The position numbers were made by a program, and so were the translations under genes. From a virus, in the IMG/VR virus record IMGVR_UViG_3300031669_004012, positions 1 to 37,693 of that record: DNA of 37,693 nt; one strand, written 5' to 3'. The notes under the pieces were generated by a model, which did not search any database, was not told where the DNA came from, and saw nothing but the letters and a program-made list of their open reading frames with translations. Position 1 is the first letter of the stretch. The number at the start of each line of letters is the position of its first letter. Shown here piece by piece: positions 1 through 8,032 of the stretch.

Positions 1-58
1 GGAGAGAAAGGAAAACAGTAAATAGAGATATAAAAAATTTATTTTGGAGGTTATGAAA

Positions 59-2068
59 ATGGCTAATGTTTCTCCGGGTGTTTACACCAAAATTATTGAT
101 TTATCTGCCTTTGTGCAAGCTGTACCATCCACAATTGGATTTATGTGCGGTTTTACACATAAAGGTAGAGATAACGAATTACTGTTCTTAGGTTCAAGAG
201 CAGAATTAATTTCAGAATTTGGCGAACCGAATATTGTTGATTTCGGAAAGAGTTACGGACAAGGTCCATATATAGCATACAATCACTTAGGTGAATCTGG
301 AGCATTGTTTTGGATTCGTCTATTACCAGATGATGCACAATATGCTAACTTTAGAATTGATAGTGCATTAACTGGCGATACTACTGCTACAATTTCAATT
401 ACATATGTTGATAGTCTAAATACACAAGCTGAAATTAAAACAAAGCTGGAATCGAGTGCTCCTACTTATCCGATTGCTTTTTTAAGACCAATAGGAAGGG
501 GGGATTATTACAATTCTATCGGGGTAAGATTAACAGAACACTCAAATCCAACGCTCAATGGAATTTATGTTTTAGATGTGTATGAAAAACAATCGGACGA
601 TGATGATGTTATTGTTGAATCATTTGAAATTTCGTTTGATGCAAATGCCACCGATTCCGCTGGTGATTCAATTTTTATCGGATCTGTGTTAGAAACTTAT
701 TCATCTTTCTTGAGAGCGGATCTAGAACTATCAAGTGGTGCTCTAACAGAAGGTTATAATAGGGTAATTAAAGTTTATGATAAAGATATCGGAACAGCAG
801 TTGTTGTAGATACAGCAGGTTCAGCAACGATTACAGATAATAAACAAGATTTCTCTGAGTGGGAAAACACTCTTGAAACTGGAAATGCAACTTATGTAGT
901 TATTGCTAAAGATGGTAGAGGAAATGAACTTTGGGGTTGGTTGGGAGCTTCATCAGGAGTTGATGGTGAAACAATCAATGTCTTCCAAGGAAGAAACCTA
1001 ACAGGTGGAACAAAATCATGGAATGGTACTGCAGAAGCTATTGCAGCATTTGATACAGATTCTTCTATTACATATTCTGTTAAACAATCATATGCAGATA
1101 TGGCACAACCATTTACTTCATCTGAACCAGTTCCTCTAAGAAAAGGTTCAGAAGGATCATTATGGAAAGATGATGGAAGTCTTAACACAGAAACTACTGG
1201 CATTTTGGCTGCTGATTCAGCTCCAACTCTACTAGAACAAGGTTATACTGGTATTCTGTCAAACCCAAATACTGGTAATTATGTGGATGAGGTATTGGAT
1301 ACTGAGAATATTTATTTTTCAATTGTATATGATGCTGGTTATCCGTCAGATACTAAGACAGCTATCAGCACACTTTGTACAACTAGACGAGATTGTGTTG
1401 CAATTCTTGATAATGGTGATAACGTATCAGTAACTGCTGCGTTATCAAAACGTACAACCAATCATCCTTATAACAATTACTTTGTTTCATTATATGAATC
1501 ATATAGCAAAGTATCTGACGCATTTACGGGACAGGACATTTGGTTCTCACCAGTATACCATATGTCATACTTGTTACCAAGGAATGATAATATTGCTGAG
1601 CTATGGTTTGCAGCAGCAGGTTTCTCAAGAGGTGCAATTGATAATATCAAGGAATTAAGATATAATCCACGTCTTGGACAAAGAGATCAAATGTATCTGA
1701 AACAACTAAATCCAATTGTTCAATTCTCAGCGGGTTATGTTGTTTGGGGACAATTGACAGCTCAAGCGAAAGCAAGCGCACTACAAGACTTAAACATTGT
1801 AAGACTTGTTCTGTATTGTAAACGAGCTCTTGAACAATTCTGCCGATTCTTTATCTTTGAACAAAATGATCCTATTACATGGGGTGAAGTCGGTGGAGCA
1901 ATTACCGAGTTTCTAGAGGTTATTAAAAATAAACGAGGTCTTGATGCTTATACTGTTGAAGTCGGTGCAACAGATTATGAAAGAAAAACAAAGACTTTCC
2001 ATGTTAATATCGTTCTAGAACCTACTAGAGTTGTTGAGAAAATCGAACTCAACTTCTTTATTAAATAA
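59..2068 (+). CDS. contractile tail sheath protein (T4 gp18-like)
   Basis: This is the outer contractile sheath of a myovirus tail, which polymerises around the tube and shortens to drive it into the host. The N-terminus reads MANVSPGVYTKIID and is followed by a stretch on passing through zero-length or bad-value checks (VPSTIGFMCGFTHKG), typical of sheath proteins. The last 70 residues (AYTVEVGATDYE then VNIVLEPTRVVEKIEL) match the conserved C-terminal domain that interlocks neighbouring subunits. I place the start at ATG 59: GGAGG at 46-50 lies eight bases upstream, while the in-frame TTG 44 and ATG 53 overlap or crowd that site. The product is 669 residues, in the usual range for large-phage sheaths. 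The variable middle (about 120-400) is likely surface-exposed. The identification rests on both ends of the protein and on the baseplate genes downstream. Confidence 0.93.
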   Translation: MANVSPGVYTKIIDLSAFVQAVPSTIGFMCGFTHKGRDNELLFLGSRAELISEFGEPNIVDFGKSYGQGPYIAYNHLGESGALFWIRLLPDDAQYANFRIDSALTGDTTATISITYVDSLNTQAEIKTKLESSAPTYPIAFLRPIGRGDYYNSIGVRLTEHSNPTLNGIYVLDVYEKQSDDDDVIVESFEISFDANATDSAGDSIFIGSVLETYSSFLRADLELSSGALTEGYNRVIKVYDKDIGTAVVVDTAGSATITDNKQDFSEWENTLETGNATYVVIAKDGRGNELWGWLGASSGVDGETINVFQGRNLTGGTKSWNGTAEAIAAFDTDSSITYSVKQSYADMAQPFTSSEPVPLRKGSEGSLWKDDGSLNTETTGILAADSAPTLLEQGYTGILSNPNTGNYVDEVLDTENIYFSIVYDAGYPSDTKTAISTLCTTRRDCVAILDNGDNVSVTAALSKRTTNHPYNNYFVSLYESYSKVSDAFTGQDIWFSPVYHMSYLLPRNDNIAELWFAAAGFSRGAIDNIKELRYNPRLGQRDQMYLKQLNPIVQFSAGYVVWGQLTAQAKASALQDLNIVRLVLYCKRALEQFCRFFIFEQNDPITWGEVGGAITEFLEVIKNKRGLDAYTVEVGATDYERKTKTFHVNIVLEPTRVVEKIELNFFIK

Positions 2069-2074
2069 TTAGAC

Positions 2075-2116
2075 AAAAAAAGGACTGACTATTGATCATT
2101 TAGTCAGTCCTTTTTT
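2075..2116. terminator. bidirectional intrinsic terminator
   Basis: A stem of GGACTGACTA (2082-2091) pairs with TAGTCAGTCC (2101-2110) around a nine-base loop. An A-run precedes it (2075-2081) and a T-run follows (2111-2116), so it can work in both directions. It lies between the convergent stops of the sheath gene and the minus-strand gene ending at 2127. Confidence 0.88.
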
Positions 2117-2126
2117 CCGTCGTTAA

Positions 2127-2642
2127 TTAATCAAGACGACCGATAGTATCGGAGGTCTCTTGTCGATCTAATTCCAAATCGTCAATCTTTAATAAAGAAT
2201 TAACAGCATGCTCCAAATAGAATTTTCTGTTTTGAATCAATGGAAAGATATTCACAATATGGACTGCCATTGATGTCCGACCCTCGCTGACCCTTTTGAT
2301 GAACGAGTCAAACGCTTCTTGTTTATCCCCGCTCCAATATGTATTGAAAGAGAATTTTTTGAACGAATCAACAATTAATCCTATCTCCTCTAAACACATT
2401 AAGTAAGCGGCTGCTGATGCAATGGCTTGCTGTTCTTGAAATACTCTATCTGTATGCTGTGCATATACAACTTGCAAATAACCTGTAGTCTTTACTACTG
2501 CATTTGTCTTGTTAATTGTTTCTAAAGTAACTAAGTTTGGGTTTTTGAAGATACCCATTCTTTCGCGCATTCCCATATAATCCTCAATAATAAAATCCTC
2601 AGGAACAGCGACAAAATCGGTAATGTGAATAGGACTCGACAT
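2127..2642 (-). CDS. hypothetical protein, last gene of the radical SAM cassette
   Basis: I do not recognise this 171-residue protein. It is mostly alpha-helical in appearance, without signal peptide, membrane segment or clustered cysteines. The start MSSPIHITDF is supported by AAGGAG just upstream on the minus strand. It is the distal gene of a minus-strand group (4536 to 2127) inserted between tail sheath and tail tube and ends at the shared bidirectional terminator. The neighbours give no firm clue; a structural or assembly role is possible but unsupported. Confidence 0.75.
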   Translation of the reverse strand: MSSPIHITDFVAVPEDFIIEDYMGMRERMGIFKNPNLVTLETINKTNAVVKTTGYLQVVYAQHTDRVFQEQQAIASAAAYLMCLEEIGLIVDSFKKFSFNTYWSGDKQEAFDSFIKRVSEGRTSMAVHIVNIFPLIQNRKFYLEHAVNSLLKIDDLELDRQETSDTIGRLD

Positions 2643-2663
2643 AGTAACTCCTTTTGTTAGTGG

Positions 2664-2903
2664 TTAAGGGCTGAATCTTAATCCGACCGGTATATCATTC
2701 ACAGTTTTAAATTGTGGTCTTTTGTTCATATGGCAACTTTCTTCATTCAACAGTTGTTCTAATAGTTGATTAGATAAAAATCTATAATCTGAAATACGAG
2801 ATCTACAACATTTACAAAGTTTGTAATGACCCGTAATAATTATTCCAGGATCATCAAGATCATGCTTTGGATTCTTCTCCACACATTCCGGGCACATCTC
2901 CAT
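2664..2903 (-). CDS. small Cys-rich (zinc-finger-like) protein
   Basis: A 79-residue protein whose N-terminal half carries CPEC (residues 4-7) and CKCC (about 30-33), spaced as in a small treble-clef or zinc-ribbon unit. The C-terminal half is basic and without recognisable motifs. Its start lies inside the 3' end of the membrane-protein gene upstream (44-base overlap), implying translational coupling. In the context of a radical SAM enzyme it could be a partner or a substrate peptide, but nothing in the sequence proves this. A structural zinc site is the simplest reading. Confidence 0.65.
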   Translation of the reverse strand: MEMCPECVEKNPKHDLDDPGIIITGHYKLCKCCRSRISDYRFLSNQLLEQLLNEESCHMNKRPQFKTVNDIPVGLRFSP

Positions 2904-3255
2904 TCGTTTCTTTCTCCTTTAGATATTTGATATATTTTTTCTTTTCTATTGCAGTTGAAGCTGTAACCAGAGCTGTAATCAACCAAACAACAACCTTGAA
3001 CCAAGCACCTAAAGCACCACAAATTAACATATTAATTCCAAATGTGATTGTTGCAGCAATAAGAACATGCCCATTTTTTGCTGGTTTGGCAGCTGTTTTA
3101 TCTCGAATCCCTTTTTGAGCAATTGATCCTGCCGATATAAAAAGGAGACCAGATAAAATGGTTAGTAACATATAAAGATTCAATGCCCATTGCTGAGGAA
3201 GAATCGAGAGTACAGTTAAAACTACAAAATAAGAATATATAGCATATTGTATCAT
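2860..3255 (-). CDS. small integral membrane protein
   Basis: 131 residues with an N-terminal hydrophobic hairpin (residues about 2-45, containing a small-residue stretch LLTILSGLLFISAG), a second hydrophobic pair around residues 63-100, and a charged C-terminal tail rich in Lys and Glu. I predict about four membrane spans with the tail in the cytoplasm. I chose ATG 3255 (MIQYAIYSY) because AGGAGG stands four to five bases upstream; an upstream ATG at 3282 has no such site. The gene follows the radical SAM gene by eight bases. Function unknown; perhaps an inner-membrane partner of the cassette or an unrelated phage membrane gene. Confidence 0.75.
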   Translation of the reverse strand: MIQYAIYSYFVVLTVLSILPQQWALNLYMLLTILSGLLFISAGSIAQKGIRDKTAAKPAKNGHVLIAATITFGINMLICGALGAWFKVVVWLITALVTASTAIEKKKYIKYLKEKETNGDVPGMCGEESKA

Positions 3256-3263
3256 TGGTCCTC

Positions 3264-4292
3264 CTAATACCCTAAAGGGCATTTTTTTGGATTTAATTTT
3301 AATTTTATTCTAACTTGCTGAAAAGTATCAAATAATTTCCATACAGCAAAAATGGTATGTCTTCCAAAATCATGTTTTTGAAGATTAGTAGAATATACTT
3401 TATCCATAAAGCTACAAGGAATCATTTCCATAGATGGACTGATATATGCTGATTGTCTTGCTGCTTCACAAGTAGTAATAAAAAATTCCATATTTTTTGG
3501 AACTTCAATGTGATTAGCAAGACAACTGTCCATACCTACTTTGGAGATTGCTTTATTGTTTAATGCTAAATCAGAAAATGTTTGTAATTGATCTTTGGAT
3601 GGACGTAATTCTTCATGTAACGATCCTTTACCAACAGGTTTAAATAATAGAAAAATCACTGCATTTAATTTATCTAAATCAACATTATCGTTCCAAGGGT
3701 TGTGTCCTTTTAAAAAACTGAACGCTTTAAATGCTGAGTTACAAGTAAATACAAAATGCATATTTGTTTTTATCCCTGCGGTTTGGAATCTTCTAATAGC
3801 GTCATATGTAAAATCTTTTGAATAATCACTAACTGCAACTGCACCACATAATTTTGATATTTCGATTTGTTCATCTGTGAGATCGATTCCACTTGTGGTA
3901 TAATTCGGAACAACTTGCTTGCTCCGGCAGTATTCTACAATTTCTTTGAAGTTTGGATGATGATTTGGATCCCCACGACCTCCTAAGGCAATTTGATTCG
4001 TGTGAGAATGACATTGATCAACGATAAATTTGAAATTATCTAAAGTCATATGATTTTCTTTATAATGACCTTGATAACAAATATCACACTTGTTTTTACA
4101 ATGTCCCATTATACCCACGTCTAATAATGCAGGCATATCCAAACAAAAAGGATCGGGTTTTCCGTTGATCCCTCTAATGAGTTCGAAACCACTTTCTGTA
4201 TTGAAGTACATTTGGTAATCATCATTTGAATAATATTTGTCATATTTTGCTATGACGTTTATTCCGTTTTCACTCGCCTTTAGAATCTTCAT
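3264..4292 (-). CDS. radical SAM enzyme with SPASM-like C-terminal cysteines
   Basis: A 342-residue radical SAM protein. The cluster-binding motif is CKNKCDIC (C65, C69, C72), which coordinates the 4Fe-4S cluster that cleaves S-adenosylmethionine. A GGRGDP segment (about 104-109) corresponds to the SAM-binding GGE-type motif of this superfamily. The C-terminal part has C257, C275, C293 in a 'C...I.PS.EMIPC' context and a final C338, which resembles the SPASM/twitch domain that binds auxiliary Fe-S clusters in peptide- and protein-modifying enzymes. It is too long for QueE and lacks obvious QueE features. The gene overlaps its upstream neighbour by 23 bases. The substrate is unknown; peptide or protein modification is an inference from the SPASM-like tail. 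Confidence 0.85.
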   Translation of the reverse strand: MKILKASENGINVIAKYDKYYSNDDYQMYFNTESGFELIRGINGKPDPFCLDMPALLDVGIMGHCKNKCDICYQGHYKENHMTLDNFKFIVDQCHSHTNQIALGGRGDPNHHPNFKEIVEYCRSKQVVPNYTTSGIDLTDEQIEISKLCGAVAVSDYSKDFTYDAIRRFQTAGIKTNMHFVFTCNSAFKAFSFLKGHNPWNDNVDLDKLNAVIFLLFKPVGKGSLHEELRPSKDQLQTFSDLALNNKAISKVGMDSCLANHIEVPKNMEFFITTCEAARQSAYISPSMEMIPCSFMDKVYSTNLQKHDFGRHTIFAVWKLFDTFQQVRIKLKLNPKKCPLGY

Positions 4293-4536
4293 CGACTGTG
4301 TCCGGAATTTGTGAATCGTCGGTAAAAAATTTAATATGATATAAGAGTCTCTGTACTCCGAATAATGTAACGATAAATAGTATAGAAAATTTACTCATAA
4401 GAACTAAACTTAATATAGCAGCGACAAGTAAAATCCCTGTGTTGTTAGTTTTGTCCCCCCTATCCCATTTCTCGTTGAGGGTTTGCATAATATACTTCGC
4501 TTTATCTGATACATCTCCCTTGTAAATCTTGTCCAT
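4270..4536 (-). CDS. small membrane protein, first gene of the cassette
   Basis: 88 residues beginning MDKIYKGD. A hydrophilic N-terminus of about 35 residues is followed by a hydrophobic segment of roughly 25-30 residues (ILLVAAILSLVLMSKFSILF and on), enough for one long or two short membrane passes, then an acidic tail. ATG 4536 was chosen because GGAGG lies eight bases upstream; an in-frame ATG 15 bases further up overlaps that site. The end overlaps the radical SAM start, so the two are probably co-translated. No family recognised. Confidence 0.7.
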   Translation of the reverse strand: MDKIYKGDVSDKAKYIMQTLNEKWDRGDKTNNTGILLVAAILSLVLMSKFSILFIVTLFGVQRLLYHIKFFTDDSQIPDTVDEDSKGE

Positions 4537-4688
4537 AATTAAAACCTCCATTAAATTTAGTTAAAAAAATATCACAACCCTTCCTATTCAATTATTAATA
4601 TATATAGTTCTTATTTTTAAACGAGATATACATAGTTTATTAGAACAAAATATAAACTTGATGCTTACTTAACGGAGTTTGAAAATTT
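4537..4688. promoter_or_regulatory. divergent intergenic region, probable promoters for both sides
   Basis: About 150 bases of very AT-rich DNA between the divergent starts of the minus-strand radical SAM cassette and the plus-strand HAD gene, so it must hold the promoters of both unless they are read through. No convincing bacterial -35/-10 pair stands out. On the plus strand GAACAA (4643-4648) is followed by TATAAAC (4651-4657); similar arrangements appear upstream of the hub and Ubl genes. Confidence 0.45.
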
Positions 4689-5174
4689 ATGAATGTTTCG
4701 GATTATTTAGAAAAAATACAAAATGATGAATCCGTATTCCCTATGGACTCTCCCTCTAAGAAAAAAAAAGTTCTAAGATACTATTCGGAAGCAGATAATA
4801 GTACACGAAGAGCAATGATTGATTTAGATGGTACAATTCACAAATATTCAAAAGGTTATCAGGATGGTTCAATATACGATGATGCTTTTGATGGAGCGAA
4901 AGAAACAATAGATTGGCTGAAAGAATTGGGGTTTGAGATTATTATTTTCACAACCCGAGTATCTAAAGAAAATGCGGAAGAACAGGGCGGAGATCATCTT
5001 AAACAAATCACAAACATTGAAAATTATTTAAATGATAATGAGATTTATTTCGATAGAATTACATCAGATAAACTTCATGCAGACTTTTACATTGACGACA
5101 AAGCAATTACAATAGCGAATGGAGATTGGGATTCTGTTAAGAAAATTATTAGATCGAGAATTAAAGTTGATTAA
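4689..5174 (+). CDS. HAD-superfamily hydrolase (phosphatase-like)
   Basis: 161 residues with the haloacid dehalogenase signature. Motif I is DLDGT (D45 as the nucleophile, D47 as acid/base), motif II lies in IIIFTTR (about 84-90), and the acidic motif IV is DFYIDDKAI with D136 and D137 binding magnesium. The cap is minimal, as in small phage phosphatases and the phosphatase half of polynucleotide kinases. About 40 residues precede motif I and carry a short Lys-rich stretch (SKKKKK-like, residues 22-27). It likely removes a phosphate from a small substrate or nucleic-acid end; the substrate is not readable. It is the first gene of the plus-strand tail operon, 17 bases before the tube gene. Confidence 0.85.
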   Translation: MNVSDYLEKIQNDESVFPMDSPSKKKKVLRYYSEADNSTRRAMIDLDGTIHKYSKGYQDGSIYDDAFDGAKETIDWLKELGFEIIIFTTRVSKENAEEQGGDHLKQITNIENYLNDNEIYFDRITSDKLHADFYIDDKAITIANGDWDSVKKIIRSRIKVD

Positions 5175-5191
5175 TTTGGAGGTATTATAAA

Positions 5192-5914
5192 ATGGGTATT
5201 AAAAATTCATTTGCGAAGGTGCCAAACAATAGGTTTAGCAGAAACTTCGGTGGAACAATTGCCGGAGTAGCAGATCCTTATTTAACTGGTTATCACTTTG
5301 TGTATTTTGCAGGGATACCAGCTTCCCTTCCACAATATGCAGATAATATGACTAAACAAGAGATTGCAAATATTCTAGCGGCTGCCTGTCTATCGGTTAC
5401 ACCACCTGGAGGAACTCTCAACAAAGTAGAGTTTACAGGACTTGGTGGAATTAAATGGTCAGTTCCTGGAAACATTGATTACGGAAACTCTGTTTCTGTA
5501 AAATTCTTAGAGTTCAACGGAACCCCACTTCTGAACATTATGCATGGTTGGATCAAAATGATAAGAGATTATCGTTCTGGTGTATCCAATCTTATTGATG
5601 GTGAAGAAGGAGCTGGTTATACTAAATCGACATATGCTTGCGTTATGTATTACTGGACAACAGCACCTGATGGAAAAACAGTAGAATATTATGCAGCATA
5701 CGATGGAGTATTCCCAACAAAAGATCCACAAGACCTTTTTACAAGTGATGTGGAAACAGTAGGAAGATTAGATGTCGAGATTGAATTTAATTGCGATTAT
5801 GTATGGCATGAACCATGGGTTAAAGAAAAATGCCAAAGTCTATCTGACCAAGTATACGGAATTAAATCAAAACTTATTGAAACTTATGGTGATACTATTA
5901 GCTCATCAACTTAA
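5192..5914 (+). CDS. tail tube protein (T4 gp19-like)
   Basis: 240 residues that fit the inner tail tube, which stacks as hexameric rings inside the sheath. Supporting segments are the beta-rich core with SVSVKFLEFNGTPLLNIMHGW (a 'v.F.e......l..W' pattern seen in gp19-type tube proteins), followed by YYAAYDGVFPTK and VEIEFNCDYV, which resemble the conserved C-terminal strands. A GGAGG site stands just upstream of ATG 5192. The gene is separated from the sheath gene by the minus-strand cassette and the HAD gene, which is unusual since sheath and tube genes are normally neighbours. The call is by pattern and context; a different tube-like structural protein is possible. Confidence 0.75.
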   Translation: MGIKNSFAKVPNNRFSRNFGGTIAGVADPYLTGYHFVYFAGIPASLPQYADNMTKQEIANILAAACLSVTPPGGTLNKVEFTGLGGIKWSVPGNIDYGNSVSVKFLEFNGTPLLNIMHGWIKMIRDYRSGVSNLIDGEEGAGYTKSTYACVMYYWTTAPDGKTVEYYAAYDGVFPTKDPQDLFTSDVETVGRLDVEIEFNCDYVWHEPWVKEKCQSLSDQVYGIKSKLIETYGDTISSST

Positions 5915-5957
5915 GAATGTAACTTAAATAAAAAGAGAATAGAAAGGAGATAAACTC

Positions 5958-6749
5958 ATGTTTAAAGGATTTGATGTAAAGTATCCAGAATACGAGGTAA
6001 TTACACCTCAAACAAATTTATCGTATCACGTTAGATCATTGAATGTTCAAGAAGAAGAACGTTTAAAAGCAAGTTTTTTAACACCGTCGAAGGCAAATGA
6101 CCATTTGAATAAATGTATATTTGATTCATTCGTCAAGAAACCCAAGACAATCACCAGTTATGATTCTTGGTTAAAAAATACAACTTTAAAAGATAGAGAT
6201 GCTTTGTTATATGGTCTCTATCATATTACTTATGAAGATATCCGAAATTATGATGTTACTTGTGGTTCTTGCACAAAGCCATATTCTGTAACTGTTAAAG
6301 CATCTGAAACATTCAATATCAATTTCTATGAAGAAGGTAATATTCTAGAAAAAGTAGTTGAAGTTACTTTACCTATTTCTGAAGGTGTTTTTGCTACTAT
6401 AAAACAACCCACGCTTTGGGATGAAATTATGGGATTGCAAAGTGGTGCAGGCGGAAATAATACAAAAAATTTGGATATTATAACAGAAACTTTGATAATT
6501 TCAAAGTTTTATCAAAATCCAAAAGGCGGTGGGGATACAGTTATTTATTCTGAAAGAGAAGATATAATTGATGCATATAGATCTCTTCCTGCTAAAGATA
6601 AAAGATATATTTATGCCGAATATAAAGATCATTTTGGTAAATTTGGAATTGAGTTGAATATGTTAAGTGGGTGTACACATTGTGGTAATGAGGCGGTTAT
6701 AAATATAGATCTGGTCGGCAATTTTTTTCGCATGGTGTACTCGATCTAA
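5958..6749 (+). CDS. baseplate hub / tail assembly protein (T4 gp26-like), zero-frame product
   Basis: A 263-residue protein with two half zinc sites, CGSC (about residues 99-102) and CTHC (about 239-242), and the ending INIDLVGNFF, matching the general design of gp26-type baseplate proteins of T4-like phages. Its RBS (AAGGAGA) is strong. The position, immediately before a gp51-like fragment and a gp25 gene, resembles the T4 order 25-26-51. The last residues after NFF (RMVYSI) look unconserved, and coding sequence continues in the +1 frame, so this stop may only end the short version of a frameshifted protein. It probably acts in assembly rather than in the mature virion. Confidence 0.7.
   Translation: MFKGFDVKYPEYEVITPQTNLSYHVRSLNVQEEERLKASFLTPSKANDHLNKCIFDSFVKKPKTITSYDSWLKNTTLKDRDALLYGLYHITYEDIRNYDVTCGSCTKPYSVTVKASETFNINFYEEGNILEKVVEVTLPISEGVFATIKQPTLWDEIMGLQSGAGGNNTKNLDIITETLIISKFYQNPKGGGDTVIYSEREDIIDAYRSLPAKDKRYIYAEYKDHFGKFGIELNMLSGCTHCGNEAVINIDLVGNFFRMVYSI
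6722..6729 (+). promoter_or_regulatory. candidate ribosomal frameshift site at end of the gp26-like gene
   Basis: Seven T residues (6722-6728) followed by C are read AAT TTT TTT CGC in the zero frame. A Phe tRNA on the last TTT could shift one base forward onto TTC, entering the frame that codes for the gp51-like segment (+1), or slip back two. A -1 shift would hit a stop after eight codons. Neither frame is proven. Confidence 0.45.
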
Positions 6750-6942
6750 ATTAGTAGACGAGTACATTGACCAACTTGAAAAAAATATATACTCTTGTAT
6801 GGAGATGAGTAAACAATCGTACGATCAGGTTATTCAAATGCCTGTTAAAAGGTTTTATTCATACTTAAAGTGGAAAAGCGATTTAGAAGAGGAAAAGAAA
6901 AAATTAGTTGTCGAAGAAATTCTTGGTGGAATGGGTGGTTAA
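6730..6942 (+). CDS. gp51-like C-terminal extension, probably reached by frameshift
   Basis: An open stretch in the +1 frame relative to the gp26-like gene, ending at TAA 6940-6942. It reads AWCTRSKLVDEYIDQLEKN, then about 50 residues with YDQVIQMPVKRFYSYLKWK and a Glu/Lys-rich end. Short helical proteins of this kind ('Y..v..mP...r..y...k') follow gp26-type genes in many T4-like phages. In this frame there is no ATG, GTG or TTG before 6799, and ATG 6799 has no ribosome binding site, yet the coding-like text clearly starts upstream. The simplest explanation is a fused product of about 327 residues made by a shift at 6722-6729, in the manner of G/GT tail assembly chaperones. If it starts at 6799 instead, the protein is only 47 residues. 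Confidence 0.6.
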   Translation, partial: AWCTRSKLVDEYIDQLEKNIYSCMEMSKQSYDQVIQMPVKRFYSYLKWKSDLEEEKKKLVVEEILGGMGG

Positions 6943-6945
6943 TTA

Positions 6946-7377
6946 ATGGCAAATTTATTAGATAGATTTAGACAGGATATTACTGGATCTGATAATCGAC
7001 TCAGAGACTTCCTTCCTAAAATCACATCCGCAGGTGATTTCCAAAAAATTACTAATTTAAATGTGATTATTGCTTCTTGGAGTAATATTCTAATTACTCC
7101 AAGACGAACACATCTTCACGATCCTGAGTATGGAAGTGATTTACATTTAATGGTATTTGAACCTGTAGATGATCAAACCATTGACCAAATCAAAAGAGAA
7201 ATTGAATACAGAATATTGAGATATGATAATCGAGCAGGCATTAATGATATTCAAATCAGATTGCTTCTAAATAGAAAAGGGTTTGAGGTTGATATTTCTA
7301 TTGATTACGAGGGAGAAAAAGGGACTCTCAATTTAAAATTTGACGATTTAACTTATGGAAGTTCAACGGGGCAATAA
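6946..7377 (+). CDS. baseplate wedge protein (GPW/gp25 family)
   Basis: 143 residues with the gp25 pattern: an N-terminal helix, then a segment on R-T-H--PEYGSDLHLMVFEP (about 54-73), the conserved 'EYGs.l' joint, and 'D.T..QI+REIE.RI...D.RA.I..I' after it. The protein nucleates sheath polymerisation at the baseplate and is one of the few baseplate parts conserved in all contractile systems. A weak GGTGG site precedes ATG 6946, three bases after the stop of the gp51-like segment. Its own stop overlaps the next start by one base (TAATG). Confidence 0.9.
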   Translation: MANLLDRFRQDITGSDNRLRDFLPKITSAGDFQKITNLNVIIASWSNILITPRRTHLHDPEYGSDLHLMVFEPVDDQTIDQIKREIEYRILRYDNRAGINDIQIRLLLNRKGFEVDISIDYEGEKGTLNLKFDDLTYGSSTGQ

Positions 7378-8021
7378 TGCAAAAATACGAAAAAATATAT
7401 AATTATATTCATGAGTATCAAAATCTAATATATAATTATTATAGTAAAGATGCTATTTCTTTTCTTACGACATATTATCATATTGACACAGAGGAAACTA
7501 TTTGGGAGGACGAGCATGTTTTTGCTGGATCTTATGATAGAGTCGGTGAATATTCTGGAGTCAGATGGAATAAAGTTTTATTATTGCCCGTATTTTATAT
7601 TGAGGAAATAAATACTCCAATGGACGGTCAGGATATTGGATATGTAAAAGAAAACCATACCACATTTGTTATACCTAGCACTTACGGAATAACCCCTTTA
7701 CCAAATGATAAAATTAAAATGGAGCAAGAATATTTAAGAGTGACAAATAATACATATCCACTATTTAATGTTGGAGGTGTAGAAAAGTCAGTTAACCAGG
7801 ATAGATTATTTTGGAAGCTTTCAGTTCATCTTGAACAAAGTGTTACTGAATCTCAACTTAATTTACAGGTTGAAGATGTATATACGTTTTATGATTATGA
7901 TAAAAAAATTCATACTGTTGAGGATGCTTCATTTATGACAAAACTTTTAGCTAAGAATAAAGAATTAAGATGTACAAGTCAATCTTTATTTGACAATAAC
8001 AGCGGATTTTATTTTATATAA
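7377..8021 (+). CDS. hypothetical baseplate-region protein
   Basis: 214 residues, soluble and rich in Tyr, Glu and Asp, with no motif that I recognise. It starts on the last base of the gp25 stop codon and ends 11 bases before the gp6-like gene, so it is certainly co-translated with the wedge genes. An N-terminal helical part (1-45) is followed by a beta-rich body. Position between gp25 and gp6 makes a baseplate wedge or assembly role likely (T4 gp53 is a wedge protein of similar size), but similarity to gp53 is not visible to me. Confidence 0.75.
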   Translation: MQKYEKIYNYIHEYQNLIYNYYSKDAISFLTTYYHIDTEETIWEDEHVFAGSYDRVGEYSGVRWNKVLLLPVFYIEEINTPMDGQDIGYVKENHTTFVIPSTYGITPLPNDKIKMEQEYLRVTNNTYPLFNVGGVEKSVNQDRLFWKLSVHLEQSVTESQLNLQVEDVYTFYDYDKKIHTVEDASFMTKLLAKNKELRCTSQSLFDNNSGFYFI

Positions 8022-8032
8022 GGAAATAAATA

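Noticed and set aside
892-1203. Minus-strand open frame of 103 codons inside the sheath gene.
   Set aside because: Shadow of the well-supported sheath gene; no RBS and unlikely composition.
3264-4292. Radical SAM gene as QueE, pairing with FolE2 in a 7-deazaguanine pathway.
   Set aside because: It is longer than QueE and has a SPASM-like C-terminal cysteine set, so it belongs to a different radical SAM group.
4643-4657. Exact AR9-type late promoter AACA(N6)TW.
   Set aside because: The bases after AACA at this and the other two sites do not fit the six-base spacing with T then A/T; only a loose resemblance remains.
6728-6751. A -1 frameshift at the T7 run, the most common type in phage tail genes.
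   Set aside because: The -1 frame meets a stop after eight codons and does not join the gp51-like segment; +1 or -2 is needed.
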